Shown: positions 17,896 to 26,882, counted from the stretch's first letter. The stretch: DNA of 64,000 nucleotides from Ardenticatenaceae bacterium (GCA_020634565.1 JACKBN010000012.1:1-64000); one strand, 5' to 3'. The notes: generated by a model from the sequence alone, not told the origin. Made by a program: numbers and translations.

Positions 17896-18207
17896 TCTGC
17901 TCTCCTGCTTGAGGCTTCATTTTGGGCTCAGGACATATTTTGCAGTGTAATGTATCGGTTTTGGCAGAACGTGTGGCAAATGTCATGAATGGCAGATGAC
18001 TTTCTTCGGCAGAAAATTATGTCGATTCTTACTAGAATGGAAGCCATAACTGTTGAATTCTCTTTAGCAGTCATCGCTCCATTTTAAAGCGGCCTGTAAA
18101 TGGGGAGTGACATATAGTCTTTATATCAATGACAATTGTCACTAGCCTCTGTAATTAACGAATCTTATCCTTTCCTCCGCTATGGATAAGTTTACACTAT
18201 TGTTAAT
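17896..18207. other. gene-free divergent regulatory region
   Basis: It lies between the divergent CBS gene and the receiver at 18208. No ORF of coding character is present. A TACACT box (18193-18198) lies 10 bp before the ATG at 18208 with no good -35 box. No terminator or repeat was found. Confidence 0.4.
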
Positions 18208-18621
18208 ATGCTCAATTTAATGGAACCAATACGCCTCATCATTATCGACCAACATAAAGGTGTGCGTAACGCTTTACGGGTTAGGCTCCGTGCGATTCCC
18301 AGTATTTCTATTGCGGGAACGTTTGACGCTAAAGAGGCCAAGCAAATAATTGGCACCGATCTTCAGCCAGACGTAGCGTTGCTGGGGCTAACTGGCCAAA
18401 ATGATGAACTTGGTTATATGGTGCGTCTGGTTGAGATGTTGGTGGAGAATGGAACGGCCGTACTTGCTCTTTCTTCTTACATCGATGATATTGCCCGTGA
18501 GCTGGTTTTGGAAGCAGGTGCCAGCGACTATCGGCTGAAAAATATCAACACCCCTGAGCTAATTGCTGAAATTGAACTGTTAGCCGAAACACACCGCAAA
18601 GAGCGCTCCGACAATTTCTAA
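18208..18621 (+). CDS. stand-alone receiver-domain protein lacking the phosphoacceptor Asp
   Basis: 137 aa with a CheY-like pattern: the beta1 acidic position reads LIIIDQHKG, a Ser-rich beta4 (VLALSSYIDD) follows, and the conserved Lys is in YRLKNI. At the phosphoacceptor position the sequence is DVALLGLTG, with Gly60 in place of Asp. No output domain follows. It may act as a constitutive protein-interaction module. Second receiver in this region without Asp (see 13484). Confidence 0.78.
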   Translation: MLNLMEPIRLIIIDQHKGVRNALRVRLRAIPSISIAGTFDAKEAKQIIGTDLQPDVALLGLTGQNDELGYMVRLVEMLVENGTAVLALSSYIDDIARELVLEAGASDYRLKNINTPELIAEIELLAETHRKERSDNF

Positions 18622-18633
18622 ACGCGCTCCCTT

Positions 18634-19464
18634 TTACTCTTCCTCCAGAGATTTGAGAACATTCATATAGTTGGCTCTTTCAAAAGCCGCCGGATCCGTG
18701 ACTTTTTGCTGGCTCAAAATGCCTTGCAAGCCTTTGATGCTTTCCTCGTCGTTTTCTTCCAGCCACTGTTCCAGCTCTTTGAGGATTATTTTTATGTGTT
18801 CAATGCCATTTTTTAGCAGGACGGAGGCAACGGCCGTTACCTTAGCCCCAGCCATCATGCACTTCACAATATCTGTGCCCCGTTCCACACCCCCGGTGAC
18901 CGCTAAATCTGCTTTGATGATGCTGGATAATACGGCTGCCCAGCGCAACCTCAGCCGGAGTTCAGTTGCGTTGCTTAAGTCCAGGCTAGACACAACCTTG
19001 CGCGTTTCCAGATCAATATCCGGTTGGTAAAAGCGGTTAAACAAAATCAACCCATCGGCTCCCATTGCGTTTAAACGTGTGGCCATGTGCGCCAACGCAC
19101 TAAAATAAGGACTTAACTTCACCGCTACGGGAATTTTAACGGCCGCTTTGACATCGCGAACAAGATGCAAATACATCTCTTCAATTTCTTGCCCGCTGAT
19201 GTTGGGCTTTGTAGCTAAGTAATAAATATTTAATTCCAGAGCATCTGCTCCCGCAGCTTCAATGAGCCGCGCATATTGCACCCAACCTCCGCTGTAATAC
19301 CCATTTAAACTGGCGATGACCGGAATAGATACCGCTTTTTTAGCCTGGTAAATGTGTGCCAGATACCCATTTGCTCCCCGGTTATAACCCTTCATCTCCG
19401 GCAAATGCTGCAAGGCATCAGGCAGCGTTTGCTGATTCATCACTGTGACCCTTTCCACGCCCAA
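18634..19464 (-). CDS. dihydroorotate dehydrogenase-like FMN protein, main part
   Basis: 276 aa. TIM-barrel flavoprotein pattern: SIPVIASLNGYYSGGWVQYA, GADALELNIYYLATKP, KIPVAVKLSPYFSALAHMA, and the FMN-phosphate loop region LAVTGGVERGTDIVK. It resembles the DHOD-like or PyrD-like clade often annotated as a putative dihydroorotate dehydrogenase; no pyrimidine genes are nearby, so the substrate is uncertain. The N terminus lies in the other frame at 19440-19631, because one base appears to be missing near 19495. Confidence 0.82.
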   Translation of the reverse strand: MGVERVTVMNQQTLPDALQHLPEMKGYNRGANGYLAHIYQAKKAVSIPVIASLNGYYSGGWVQYARLIEAAGADALELNIYYLATKPNISGQEIEEMYLHLVRDVKAAVKIPVAVKLSPYFSALAHMATRLNAMGADGLILFNRFYQPDIDLETRKVVSSLDLSNATELRLRLRWAAVLSSIIKADLAVTGGVERGTDIVKCMMAGAKVTAVASVLLKNGIEHIKIILKELEQWLEENDEESIKGLQGILSQQKVTDPAAFERANYMNVLKSLEEE

Positions 19465-19631
19465 GCCCTGAAGTTCAATCTGTTCCTCAAACAGGAAGGC
19501 AAAACAACGGCCGCAGCCCCCGCAATTTCCATACGCTTCAAATTATCAATATAGGCGGTTAAAGGGGAGGCGGAAACAATCAGTGGGTTTTTGAGGGTTA
19601 TTCCAAGATACTTTGTGCTTAAATCGGTCAT
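19440..19631 (-). CDS. N-terminal piece of the dihydroorotate dehydrogenase-like protein, frameshifted
   Basis: It starts at ATG 19631 with AGGAGA upstream and reads MTDLSTKYLGITLKNPLIVS, then a second strand (AGAAAVVLPS). After PS the natural sequence would run LFEEQIELQGLGVER, which is present one frame over. Together with 18634-19464 this gives one protein of about 332 aa. The break is a one-base deletion relative to that reading. Confidence 0.75.
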   Translation of the reverse strand: MTDLSTKYLGITLKNPLIVSASPLTAYIDNLKRMEIAGAAAVVLPSCLRNRLNFRAWAWKGSQ

Positions 19632-19856
19632 CAGTTTCTCCTGTATGGGTTGCAAGGTGGTAAATCTTAGCTGATTTTTAGAAAAACCACCAACGATGAC
19701 AGACGTCAGCCCCTAATTGTTACATCCAACACTCGTTGAGTATAATCGTGCCGCTACACTAACCAAACCGCTGACTGATCACCCTGCAAGCATGTGATGC
19801 CCAAGGAAGATTTGGTTAGTTGGAAACGTAACACAAACGGAAGGAAGATAAGATCA

Positions 19857-20546
19857 ATGGCTAAAAAAGTAAGAAATCGTCGTTCAGCAATTAAAAAGAC
19901 CAATTGGCCTCTTATTATTGGTTTAGTAGTGGGTGGCATTGTTGTTTTTGTTGGGCTTATTGCCCTGGCTTTTCGTGAACCGGCTGCGTTGAGTTTGCTA
20001 AACTTTTGCAATAATAATCCAGAGAACTGCATTGTTTTAGGCAATGAAGATGCGGAGGTGTCCGTCGTAGAGGTATCTGACTATGGCTGTTCTCACTGCC
20101 GCGATTTTAACCTGGAAACCAGCCCGCTGCTTGAGGCTCAATATGTTGACACCAATGAAGTGAAATGGGTGGTTGTTCCGTTTGCACTGCAAAGTCAGGC
20201 GGGTGTCTTCCCCACATTGTCTTCATCAGTGGCAGCCATGTGTGCCAACGAGCAGGGCGAGTTTAGTGACTTCCACAAAGCCCTATTTGCACTGCAAGGC
20301 ACCTCAGCCTACAACACAGAAGCGGGCTTTATGCAGGTGGCAACGTCTTTAGATATGGACTTAGACGCGTTTAGCAGCTGCCTCAATAACAATACCTATG
20401 CCGACCGCATTTTGGAAAATATCACAATGGCCCAGCAGGCTGGCGTAAACTCGACACCTAGCTTCTTTATTGATGGCAATTTGCTGCCCGGTAATCAACC
20501 CATTTCTGTGTTCCAGCAGCGACTTGATGCTTTGCTGGACTCCTAA
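19857..20546 (+). CDS. membrane-anchored DsbA-like thiol-disulfide oxidoreductase
   Basis: 229 aa. A basic N terminus (MAKKVRNRRSAIKKT) leads into one transmembrane anchor (WPLIIGLVVGGIVVFVGLIA), then a thioredoxin-fold DsbA/DSBA-like domain facing outward. The active site is CSHC in DYGCSHCRDF, and the cis-Pro loop is GVNSTPSFFID. The start at 19857 is chosen for GGAAGGAAGATAAG just upstream; a longer frame to 19794 lacks a site. It precedes a VKOR-family gene by five bases, which should reoxidise it. Confidence 0.9.
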   Translation: MAKKVRNRRSAIKKTNWPLIIGLVVGGIVVFVGLIALAFREPAALSLLNFCNNNPENCIVLGNEDAEVSVVEVSDYGCSHCRDFNLETSPLLEAQYVDTNEVKWVVVPFALQSQAGVFPTLSSSVAAMCANEQGEFSDFHKALFALQGTSAYNTEAGFMQVATSLDMDLDAFSSCLNNNTYADRILENITMAQQAGVNSTPSFFIDGNLLPGNQPISVFQQRLDALLDS

Positions 20547-20551
20547 AAATT

Positions 20552-21001
20552 ATGAAAGAAGATTGGCAATTACGGCTTATACAATTGTTGTCTGTGCCCG
20601 GCATGATGCTGGCATTTTACCTGTACCTGTTTCATGAAGGTGTACTGTTTGTGGGGTGCAAGGTTGGCAGCATTTTTGATTGTGGCAGTGTAAGTGGGCC
20701 TGGTGCGCAATATGCTTCAATTGGTCCAGTGCCGGTGGCGTTCATTGGCCTGACTGGTTATGCGGTCATTTTTTTGCTGACCTGGCTGCGTGATTGGGAT
20801 TTTGCCTTAATGGATTATCTGCCAGAAATTATGGTGGTAGTAACCGGATTCGCATTCTTGTTTTCGTTAGGGCTAACGATTCTTGAGGCAGTGGTGATTC
20901 ATGCATTCTGCCAATATTGTGTGGTTTCGGCCGTTTTGGTGGTAATTTTATTTGGCTTGGCGTTGAGCTATTTACGCAGCGTGAAAGCAGAAGGGGAGTA
21001 A
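20552..21001 (+). CDS. VKOR-family quinone-dependent thiol oxidase
   Basis: 149 aa with four or five transmembrane helices. The active-site CxxC is FCQYCVVSA near residue 117. Two loop cysteines (GCKVGSIFDC) relay electrons, and GPVPVAFIGLTGY is the conserved quinone-side helix start. Bacterial VKOR homologues pass electrons from a periplasmic thioredoxin-like partner to quinone, replacing DsbB. The DsbA-like partner lies directly upstream and a CBS gene starts one base after the stop, so the three are likely co-transcribed. Confidence 0.9.
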   Translation: MKEDWQLRLIQLLSVPGMMLAFYLYLFHEGVLFVGCKVGSIFDCGSVSGPGAQYASIGPVPVAFIGLTGYAVIFLLTWLRDWDFALMDYLPEIMVVVTGFAFLFSLGLTILEAVVIHAFCQYCVVSAVLVVILFGLALSYLRSVKAEGE

Positions 21002-21002
21002 G

Positions 21003-21473
21003 ATGCGTCTGGAGTTGGTGAAGGATTGGATGAGCCGGGAGGTAATTTTTGCCGAGCCAGCGATGGGTTTGCTGGATGCGGATGCCCTCATGCGGGAGCA
21101 CAACATTCGCCGACTGCCGATTATGGAAAACGGCCGTCTCGTTGGCATTGTCACGTATGGTGATATTCGCGGTGCCCGGCCTTCGTCGGCGACTTCATTG
21201 AGCACCTGGGAGATGAACTATCTGCTGGCCAGTCTTAATATGAAGGAAGTGATGACCAAACAGCCGAAGTTTATTTCACCAGAGGCAACGATTGGCGAAG
21301 CAGCGGATATGATGCTGACCAATCGAATTAGCGGTTTGCCGGTGATGGATGCGCAAGGCAAGCTGGTGGGCATCATTACAGAATCCGACATATTCCGCAT
21401 GGTGGCCCATAATTGGCGGCAGAGCCGGGAAGAAGATTCACCAAAACCCTACACGCATTACGAGGAAGATTAG
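21003..21473 (+). CDS. CBS-domain pair protein
   Basis: 156 aa with two CBS domains (about 5-60 and 75-140): IRRLPIMENGRLVGIVTYGD and ISGLPVMDAQGKLVGIITES. The C-terminal tail is acidic. It starts one base after the VKOR stop, so it belongs to the DsbA-VKOR transcript. Likely adenylate-binding sensor; the partner is unknown. Confidence 0.9.
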   Translation: MRLELVKDWMSREVIFAEPAMGLLDADALMREHNIRRLPIMENGRLVGIVTYGDIRGARPSSATSLSTWEMNYLLASLNMKEVMTKQPKFISPEATIGEAADMMLTNRISGLPVMDAQGKLVGIITESDIFRMVAHNWRQSREEDSPKPYTHYEED

Positions 21474-21887
21474 CAGCTTGCTACCTAATCCATCAGCCAG
21501 GTCATAATCCCGGCCCAATCTCCGATTACCACGGTAAGAAATAAAAACACACCTAGCAGATAAAGCGCGGTGTGTTTTTTGTTGCTGGTATACGCGCCCT
21601 TTCCAGGCAGCAAAAGTTGTAAAAAGCAGACCGAAGGGCAGCGTGCCCAAGACCAACATCATCAACAGGGTGAGCGGCATCACCAAAATACCCAAGCCGC
21701 TAATTTGCTTGGGATCTGGTTGCCCGTAGCTGGGCCAGGCGCCCGTTTGGCCGATGGCAGCGGCTATTAAAAGTGCCATGAAGCTTAGCCAAAGCCAGGG
21801 CAGCAACGAGAGGATCTTCTGAGTTATTTGCCAGAAGCGATCGTTGTCCGCAATCATGGCGTATGTCGGCGTTTGAGATTGTCTCAT
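21438..21887 (-). CDS. small membrane protein, unknown, C-terminal end probably frameshifted
   Basis: 149 aa in this frame, with transmembrane segments LWLSFMALLIAAAIGQ and LTLLMMLVLGTLPFGLLFTT. After QQQK the frame runs into poor sequence. One frame over, the DNA gives HTALYLLGVFLFLTVVIGDW, a natural final helix, and stops at 21485-21487. The shift is at a run of six A/T near 21590. The real end is therefore probably 21485, and the overlap with the CBS gene is an artefact. Starts three bases after the stop of the upstream minus-strand gene. Function unknown. Confidence 0.6.
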   Translation of the reverse strand: MRQSQTPTYAMIADNDRFWQITQKILSLLPWLWLSFMALLIAAAIGQTGAWPSYGQPDPKQISGLGILVMPLTLLMMLVLGTLPFGLLFTTFAAWKGRVYQQQKTHRALSARCVFISYRGNRRLGRDYDLADGLGSKLLIFLVMRVGFW

Positions 21888-21890
21888 GAG

Positions 21891-22196
21891 TTAATCAATC
21901 CATCCTTGAAACAGCAAAAGTATTGTTGAGGATAATCTGAGGAACAGAAAAAAGGAAAATGTGCCAATTACGGTAACGGCCGTTCGCCACTGTACCCGTA
22001 TTTCACGATCCGATAATACCTGCCAGAGCAGCATTGCGGCATTCAGTGCCAGCAACAGCCCAAAGATGGTTGTCAGGCGCAACCAGGTTGTTTCAGAAAG
22101 CTGATCCAGCCAATGAATTTGGCGCAGTTGGCTAAACCGCTCTGGTGAAATGCCCAAGGCATCTTCGATGACCACAATTGGCCCACGGTAGCGCAT
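21891..22196 (-). CDS. C-terminal part of an unrecognised membrane protein
   Basis: 101 aa: MRYRGPIVVIEDALGISPER, then two strong transmembrane helices (LRLTTIFGLLLALNAAMLLW, then FFLFLRLSSTILLLFQGW). The reading MRYRG is unlikely to be the true start, because coding-like sequence continues upstream in shifting frames (see next feature). Operon with the small membrane gene at 21438-21887. No family recognised. Confidence 0.5.
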   Translation of the reverse strand: MRYRGPIVVIEDALGISPERFSQLRQIHWLDQLSETTWLRLTTIFGLLLALNAAMLLWQVLSDREIRVQWRTAVTVIGTFSFFLFLRLSSTILLLFQGWID

Positions 22197-22740
22197 GGAA
22201 TAATCGCCAATGGTAATGGCTGGTGCCCCGCCAAATGTCTAATGCATCGCAGTACGCGCGCGCCACTGCTGAACTGGTTGCCAGCCAAACTGGTGCTGCC
22301 TGCATGGTGCGTCAGCGCGGTAATGCGTTGAAACATCGCCGGTGAGGCCATTTGGCCTCATAAAACGGTAGTCAGCTGCACCGGCGAACAGTCAAGAAAC
22401 ATGTACGGGTTGAGCATCATAACCATCTGCCAGTTGAACCACAATCAAATTGGTTAGCCATGTACACCAACTGCAGTGCCATCGTGATCCCCATCTGGGC
22501 GTGAAAACGAGGTATGGTTAATTCGTTGCCAACTTAAGCACAAGCTGGCCAACGGCTGCTGGCGTGCCTCGATGCGCGAAAATGGTGATACGTTGCCCGT
22601 ATGGCAAAAGTAGATAACGCAGATCTGAAAAGGAGAGGCTTGGGCGCAGATCGACCACTGGATAAAGATAAAACGATGGCATGATCGTCTGAAAAGAAGA
22701 TTCGAGATGGAAGAATGACTTGGGATGGCCCATTTTTGTC
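22197..22740 (-). pseudogene. frame-broken upstream part of the same membrane protein gene
   Basis: Coding-like segments follow one another in different minus-strand frames: PSFYLYPVVDLRPSLSFSDL and GQRITIFAHRGTPAAVGQLV (22518-22733), then IPRFHAQMGITMALQLVYMA, MLNPYMFLDCSPVQL, MFQRITALTHHAGSTSLAGN, and TFGGAPAITIGDYSMRYRG joining 21891-22196. At least four single-base shifts and one stop are needed. Either a decayed gene or an error-rich stretch; the family is not recognised. Confidence 0.45.
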
Positions 22741-22744
22741 TAAA

Positions 22745-23020
22745 CATGCTTTCTAGCACGTACTAATCATCGGGACAAATTTAAGGTTGTACATTTCCTC
22801 TTGCTTTCTTGCCGTTTTTACCGCGCATACGGCAACTTCAAATACCATGCTACGCACCGCTTTCTCTTCGTTAACCTGCCAACGGCTTGCTGATTCTACT
22901 CCTTTCAACACGCCGAGTTCACCCGCTTTACCGTCTGCTTTTGTCGTTGAAATGTTGAAATGATTGTAATGGTTGACGCGGCGAATCAGCGACAGTATAC
23001 TACCACGTCGTTACGCAATT
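22745..23020 (-). other. open minus-strand frame abutting tRNA-Pro, coding status unclear
   Basis: About 82 codons without a stop end at TAG near 22747. Segments read ISTTKADGKAGELGVLKGVE and VNEEKAVRSMVFEVAVCAVK. The only start candidates are internal GTG or TTG codons. The protein looks soluble and unlike its neighbours. No family recognised; it may be the end of a broken gene or chance. Confidence 0.25.
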
Positions 23021-23094
23021 CGGGGCGTAGCTCAGCTTGGTAGAGCGCTCGGTTTGGGTCCGAGAGGTCGTCAGTTCGAATCTGGCCGCCCCGA
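23021..23094 (+). tRNA. tRNA-Pro (anticodon TGG)
   Basis: Cloverleaf with acceptor CGGGGCG/CGCCCCG, anticodon stem CTCGG/CCGAG with loop TTTGGGT, T loop TTCGAAT and discriminator A. 74 nt, first of three tRNA genes in a row. Confidence 0.95.
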
Positions 23095-23155
23095 CTGGTA
23101 AAGTAAGCAGTTATCGGTAATAAAAAATCGTTTCCAAGAGCTGATTACCGACTTT

Positions 23156-23226
23156 GCGGCAGTGGTGTAGGGGTAACACAATAGCCTTCCAAGCTCTTGT
23201 CACGGGTTCGAATCCCGTCTGCCGCT
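23156..23226 (+). tRNA. tRNA-Gly (anticodon TCC)
   Basis: Acceptor GCGGCAG/CTGCCGC, anticodon loop CTTCCAA, T arm ACGGG-TTCGAAT-CCCGT, discriminator U, 71 nt. The anticodon stem has one U-C mismatch. A GATTACCG/CGGTAAT repeat remnant lies between it and tRNA-Pro (about 23108-23152). Confidence 0.93.
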
Positions 23227-23301
23227 CTTTTATTTGCGATTGACGATTCAAATGATGCCCCACCGTAATCGAAGATCGTCTTGCTGAAATCGTAAATAGT
23301 C

Positions 23302-23373
23302 GGGCCTGTAGCTCAACGGCAGAGCAGTCGGCTCATAACCGATCGGTTTCAGGTTCGAATCCTGGCAGGCCCA
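23302..23373 (+). tRNA. tRNA-Met (anticodon CAT)
   Basis: Acceptor GGGCCTG/CAGGCCC, anticodon loop CTCATAA, T loop TTCGAAT, discriminator A, 72 nt. The G1-C72 pair excludes the usual unpaired end of the initiator tRNA. A lysidine-modified tRNA-Ile2 with CAT cannot be fully excluded. Confidence 0.9.
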
Positions 23374-23424
23374 TCCTCTTTTTTCTCCCAAAATACCAAG
23401 TTCACCCTACATTTTTTGCTTTTA

Positions 23425-25149
23425 TCATTTATCTTCAATGATTGCTGTGCCGAGCGGTATCCAGCTGGTAACTGCCGTAATCCGTTCATCCAAAATTGGC
23501 AGGGGACGGTTGGTAAAGGCATCATAGAGAACCAAAATGCCGCCCGCCGTTTGTCCATTGCTGGCCGCATTGTCCACATAAAGCGTGGGGGCGCCGGGAG
23601 CTGGTTTTTCGCTTTGGCAGAAGCCAATAAACGCGGCAGGTTCTGTGCGTGGTGGGAAAACAATCGTGCGTGGCGATTGCACAGCGGAGCCATGAATCCA
23701 TTTGAGGGTGGGGATGCCGCCCATCGCCGGAATGCCGTCCACCAAATCACACCAGGCCCAGGTGAAATTATCCGCTTCATAGCCGACCAATCGGGTAGAA
23801 ATGACAATATCGCGCAGGAGGGGACGGCCGTTTATAAACCGCATGGGCAGCGAATATGAATGGCCGGGTACTAACGGGGCTTGCCAATCAGTTAGCGCGT
23901 CTCCAACCCACACAAGGCCTTCACCCAGCGGCACATAGTGAGCCGCGGCTCTGGCTTCGGGCGGTGCCCAACTCTGGCTGGGCAATGCCCACGGGCCAAT
24001 GGTGGGGTTCAGTAACCCATCCGAATTAGGATTGTCAAAGACCGTGCTCCAGTAGCCGTTGTCATTCTGCCAATGCAGATAGAGGCGCGATTGGTTGGGC
24101 AGCGTGTTGTCCCAATCATAGCCAATCAACGTTTGGCCCTCACTGCCATTTTGGAGGGGGCGGTGCACTGGATTTTGGGTGGCGGGCGGCAGCGCTGCCA
24201 GCGTAACGGGCAGCGAACTAATCTCGGCAAACTCCGCGCCGCTGCCTAGCCGCAAAATGAATTGGCCCGGTCCCTGGCGCGGCGTCAGGCGAAACTGCGT
24301 GAGGGTCATCCCTTCCGATTGTGGCCGTGCCAGCACATCTGCCTGGGCCACAATGTTGTCCGTTTCATCTAGCAGGTGAACAAAAAAGGGCGTAGGATTG
24401 GCTCCTTGCCAGGCCACCGTCAGACGCGCTTCTAGACCAATTTCCACAGCTGGTTGATCCAGCGCGTAACCCAGAATCTTTACATCGTCGCCAAACGTGA
24501 GTGACAGGGGCGTAAAGTTTGCGGGCAGTTCCGTACGCGGCGTTTGCAGAAAAAGCAGCGCTTCACCTAAAGGTTCAGCGGGTGGGAGTGCGCTGTAGGC
24601 TGCTTCATCAACAAAAGTGGTTACGACGGAACGGCCTTTAGCCAAGCCAGCCGCAATTTCATTGACCCATGTTTGACTGTAGCTGCCTTCGCTGGGGGGC
24701 ACATACTCAATCGTCACGTCGGGTCGCTGCTCTTCTACCGTTTGCAAATACCAGAGTGGCGTGGCCCAATGCCAGTTGGCCAAAATCAAACTGTTCGCGG
24801 GCGCGCTATCTAAAATGGTCTGCGCATAGTCACGAGCATCTTCCACCTGGTGCAGCCAGCGGTAGCTGGGCCAATGCTGCCACCCTTGGGCGATGGCGGC
24901 GGTGAGCAAAACGGCCGTCACCGTGAACCCGACAGCTCGCAAGAAAATCGGCCGTTGCTGGACAAACGCATTCAGGTAGCCGCTGGCCAATCCCACACAG
25001 ATAGCCAGTGGCACGTAGGCGGGCAGCATGTATTCCACGGTTTGTGGCGCGCGATAGGTGGCGGTGACCAGCGTGTGCAGGGCGAAGGAACCGCCTAGCA
25101 GCAGCCCCACGCGCCAATTGCGTCGCAAAAGCCAACCCAGCCCGAGCAA
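23425..25149 (-). CDS. DUF2723-type membrane protein, C-terminal part
   Basis: 574 aa continuing the broken gene upstream. Membrane helices (LGLGWLLRRNWRVGLLLGGS, TAVLLTAAIAQGW) precede an extracytoplasmic region with SLILANWHWATPLWYLQTVE, as in DUF2723 glycosyltransferase-like proteins. Two beta-rich domains with Trp follow. The N terminus lies in other frames at 25150-26012. DUF2723 proteins are thought to be GT-C-like enzymes acting on lipid-linked sugars; activity not shown. Ends about 50 bp after tRNA-Met on the opposite strand. Confidence 0.75.
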   Translation of the reverse strand: MLGLGWLLRRNWRVGLLLGGSFALHTLVTATYRAPQTVEYMLPAYVPLAICVGLASGYLNAFVQQRPIFLRAVGFTVTAVLLTAAIAQGWQHWPSYRWLHQVEDARDYAQTILDSAPANSLILANWHWATPLWYLQTVEEQRPDVTIEYVPPSEGSYSQTWVNEIAAGLAKGRSVVTTFVDEAAYSALPPAEPLGEALLFLQTPRTELPANFTPLSLTFGDDVKILGYALDQPAVEIGLEARLTVAWQGANPTPFFVHLLDETDNIVAQADVLARPQSEGMTLTQFRLTPRQGPGQFILRLGSGAEFAEISSLPVTLAALPPATQNPVHRPLQNGSEGQTLIGYDWDNTLPNQSRLYLHWQNDNGYWSTVFDNPNSDGLLNPTIGPWALPSQSWAPPEARAAAHYVPLGEGLVWVGDALTDWQAPLVPGHSYSLPMRFINGRPLLRDIVISTRLVGYEADNFTWAWCDLVDGIPAMGGIPTLKWIHGSAVQSPRTIVFPPRTEPAAFIGFCQSEKPAPGAPTLYVDNAASNGQTAGGILVLYDAFTNRPLPILDERITAVTSWIPLGTAIIEDK

Positions 25150-26012
25150 GGCTCCGGCCAGCAGCCAGGGCGAAAATTGAAAGGTGAGTCATTGCCCATC
25201 ACCTGAAGGCGGGGCCAGAGCACAACCGGCTGCCTAAAATAGAAAAAATCGCCCTGAAAGCCCAGCGCCAGAAAATGATTCAAAAAACCGGATAGGGTAT
25301 TTAGCCCTTCGCTGGTGCCCGGCACGTCAGCCCCCGCGCGAAAGGGCAGGTAGAGTAGGGGAATAAGACCAACTAAAGCTGCCAGGAACGGCCGTTTCCA
25401 GCGTGAAGTGTGCGCAAAAAGCCGGGATCGATTAGCAGCAAGCTCAGCCCAAAAATCAGTCCCATGAAAGCCAGTGAAAGATGGTGCGTGAAGCCAAAAC
25501 TGAGCGCCGCAGCCAGCAAAATCAGGTAGCGGTCGGTGCGCTCTTTTTCTTGCTGATGGCGAATGAGAGCAAAGATAGCCAACGCCGCAAACAAGGCGGT
25601 CAGGCTGCGGATGTTGGCGGTGGTGGCCTGTGCCCAAAAGTGGTGGCCGTGCCCAGGGCGATGACGGCCGTTCCCGCTGCCAAATGTTTGCGCGTGAGGT
25701 AAAAAACGCTCAGGTAAACCAAGCCCAGCGTGAGGAGACTGGTAATGGCTGAGAGTAAGTTGATTTTGTAAGCGGCCGTTGCTGCCAGAGGTAGCCAGGT
25801 CATCAGCTTACTCAGCATGGTGTATAGCGGAAAGCCTGGCGGATGGGCGACACCCAGCGTCGTGCCTACCAACTGGAATTCGCCATTATCCGCTGGCAGC
25901 AGGCCGGGAGCCAGCGTGGCAAGGTAAATCAGCCCAAACAGGCCCAGGCTGGCCAGAAGGCCAATTTTAGGTATTTGCGGAGCCGAGAATTTTGTCGGGA
26001 ATGGGGACGGTT
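25150..26012 (-). pseudogene. N-terminal DUF2723 region of the same gene, broken by three frameshifts
   Basis: The DUF2723 hallmark is present: IYLATLAPGLLPADNGEFQL then GVAHPPGFPLYTMLSKL (to 25640). It continues one frame over as WAQATTANIRSLTALFAALA and FGFTHHLSLAFMGLIFGLSL (to about 25405), then again as KRPFLAALVGLIPLLYLPFR and QVMGN (to about 25190), before joining 23425-25149. The breaks are single-base, two of them near short homopolymers. No good start codon exists upstream of IYLAT in frame, so the exact N terminus is unknown. Confidence 0.65.
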
Positions 26013-26016
26013 TGAA

Positions 26017-26301
26017 TTAAACGGCCGTTACCAGCAAAGCCACCAAACCGGCAATTTGTGGGTCGGGGTGCGGGTAGAAAACATAACCCAGCAGTAAAGC
26101 CAAGGGCCACGTCTGGCGCAGCGGGTGATGCCGAAGGCAAAACAGGGCCAACAGCGAAAGAACAACCGTTAGCAAGACGGCCGTTAACCAGCTTGTTTGA
26201 TAATAAAAAGCCCACTGTTCGCTGAGCACACGCCCGGCGTAAAGGCCTAAGGCCAGAGGGGCGATTTGAAAAATGACTTTTTGTTTTTGGGTTGCCCGCA
26301 T
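26017..26301 (-). CDS. small membrane protein upstream of the DUF2723 gene
   Basis: 94 aa with three hydrophobic stretches (IFQIAPLALGLYAGRVLSEQ, LTAVLLTVVLSLLALFCL, PLALLLGYVFYP) and a basic start MRATQKQK. It ends LVTAV from an ACGGCCGT copy, and the sequence after the stop continues in frame into the DUF2723 N terminus. It could therefore be the true beginning of that protein, cut by a stop, or a separate gene. No family recognised. Confidence 0.45.
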   Translation of the reverse strand: MRATQKQKVIFQIAPLALGLYAGRVLSEQWAFYYQTSWLTAVLLTVVLSLLALFCLRHHPLRQTWPLALLLGYVFYPHPDPQIAGLVALLVTAV

Positions 26302-26397
26302 GGGGAGGATTATAACGTGGATACAGCCAGCGTCATCCTGTTAGCTGGATGACACAGCTCGTTCTGTGGGAATGGTTTTAAATTTGTTGGTGACTGA

Positions 26398-26577
26398 TTA
26401 TTGTTGCTCGGTTTGTGGTCTGTACAGTTCCTGTGCTTGGTTCTTCTCTTCCCAGTCTTCGTAACTTTCGGAAAGTCCTTCTTCTTGACTAAGGCGAGAA
26501 GAGAGCATCAGGGCCGAAACCACAAACAGCGAAGTCAAAACTGCTAAAATCAGCCAGACAATGATCAGGATTTTCAT
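26398..26577 (-). CDS. 59-aa single-helix membrane protein
   Basis: ATG at 26577, TAA at 26398-26400. One transmembrane helix at the N terminus (ILIIVWLILAVLTSLFVVSA) is followed by an acidic cytoplasmic-type tail (SQEEGLSESYEDWEEKNQAQ). The hydrophobic/charged layout and clean start and stop favour a real small gene. No ribosome site stands out. Function unknown. Confidence 0.5.
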   Translation of the reverse strand: MKILIIVWLILAVLTSLFVVSALMLSSRLSQEEGLSESYEDWEEKNQAQELYRPQTEQQ

Positions 26578-26782
26578 AATGGCATATATTCAATCTGCTG
26601 CAAACTCTTCCATATTTTGCGGCGAGGTAGCTTCGATTGTATCCTATTTTGCCAAAAAGCTAAGCCCGATCGTGAAAATTGTTCATTTTTGCTGTTGATG
26701 TTTGGCTAATTCGTCTAAATTTTCTGGGAAAATGCTCATTTTTTGTGTTGGCGTGGCTCGTAAAAATCAGAAATTATAGGAG

Positions 26783-26812
26783 CTGACAAGAGCAGGCGCT
26801 CAATGTTATACT
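26783..26812 (+). promoter_or_regulatory. promoter of the Ser/Thr kinase gene
   Basis: CTGACA (26783-26788), an 18-bp spacer and TATACT (26807-26812), about 70 bp before the start at 26883. The surrounding gap (26578-26882) shows no gene. Confidence 0.45.
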
Positions 26813-26882
26813 TAGCCACCGATATGTATTAGTTATATTTGCAAACGGCCGTATTCAATAAACAAGATCCGCAAATCGTATC

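Noticed and set aside
23302..23373. Initiator tRNA-fMet
   Set aside because: Base pair 1-72 is G-C and the anticodon stem lacks the three G-C pairs of initiator tRNA; read as elongator Met.
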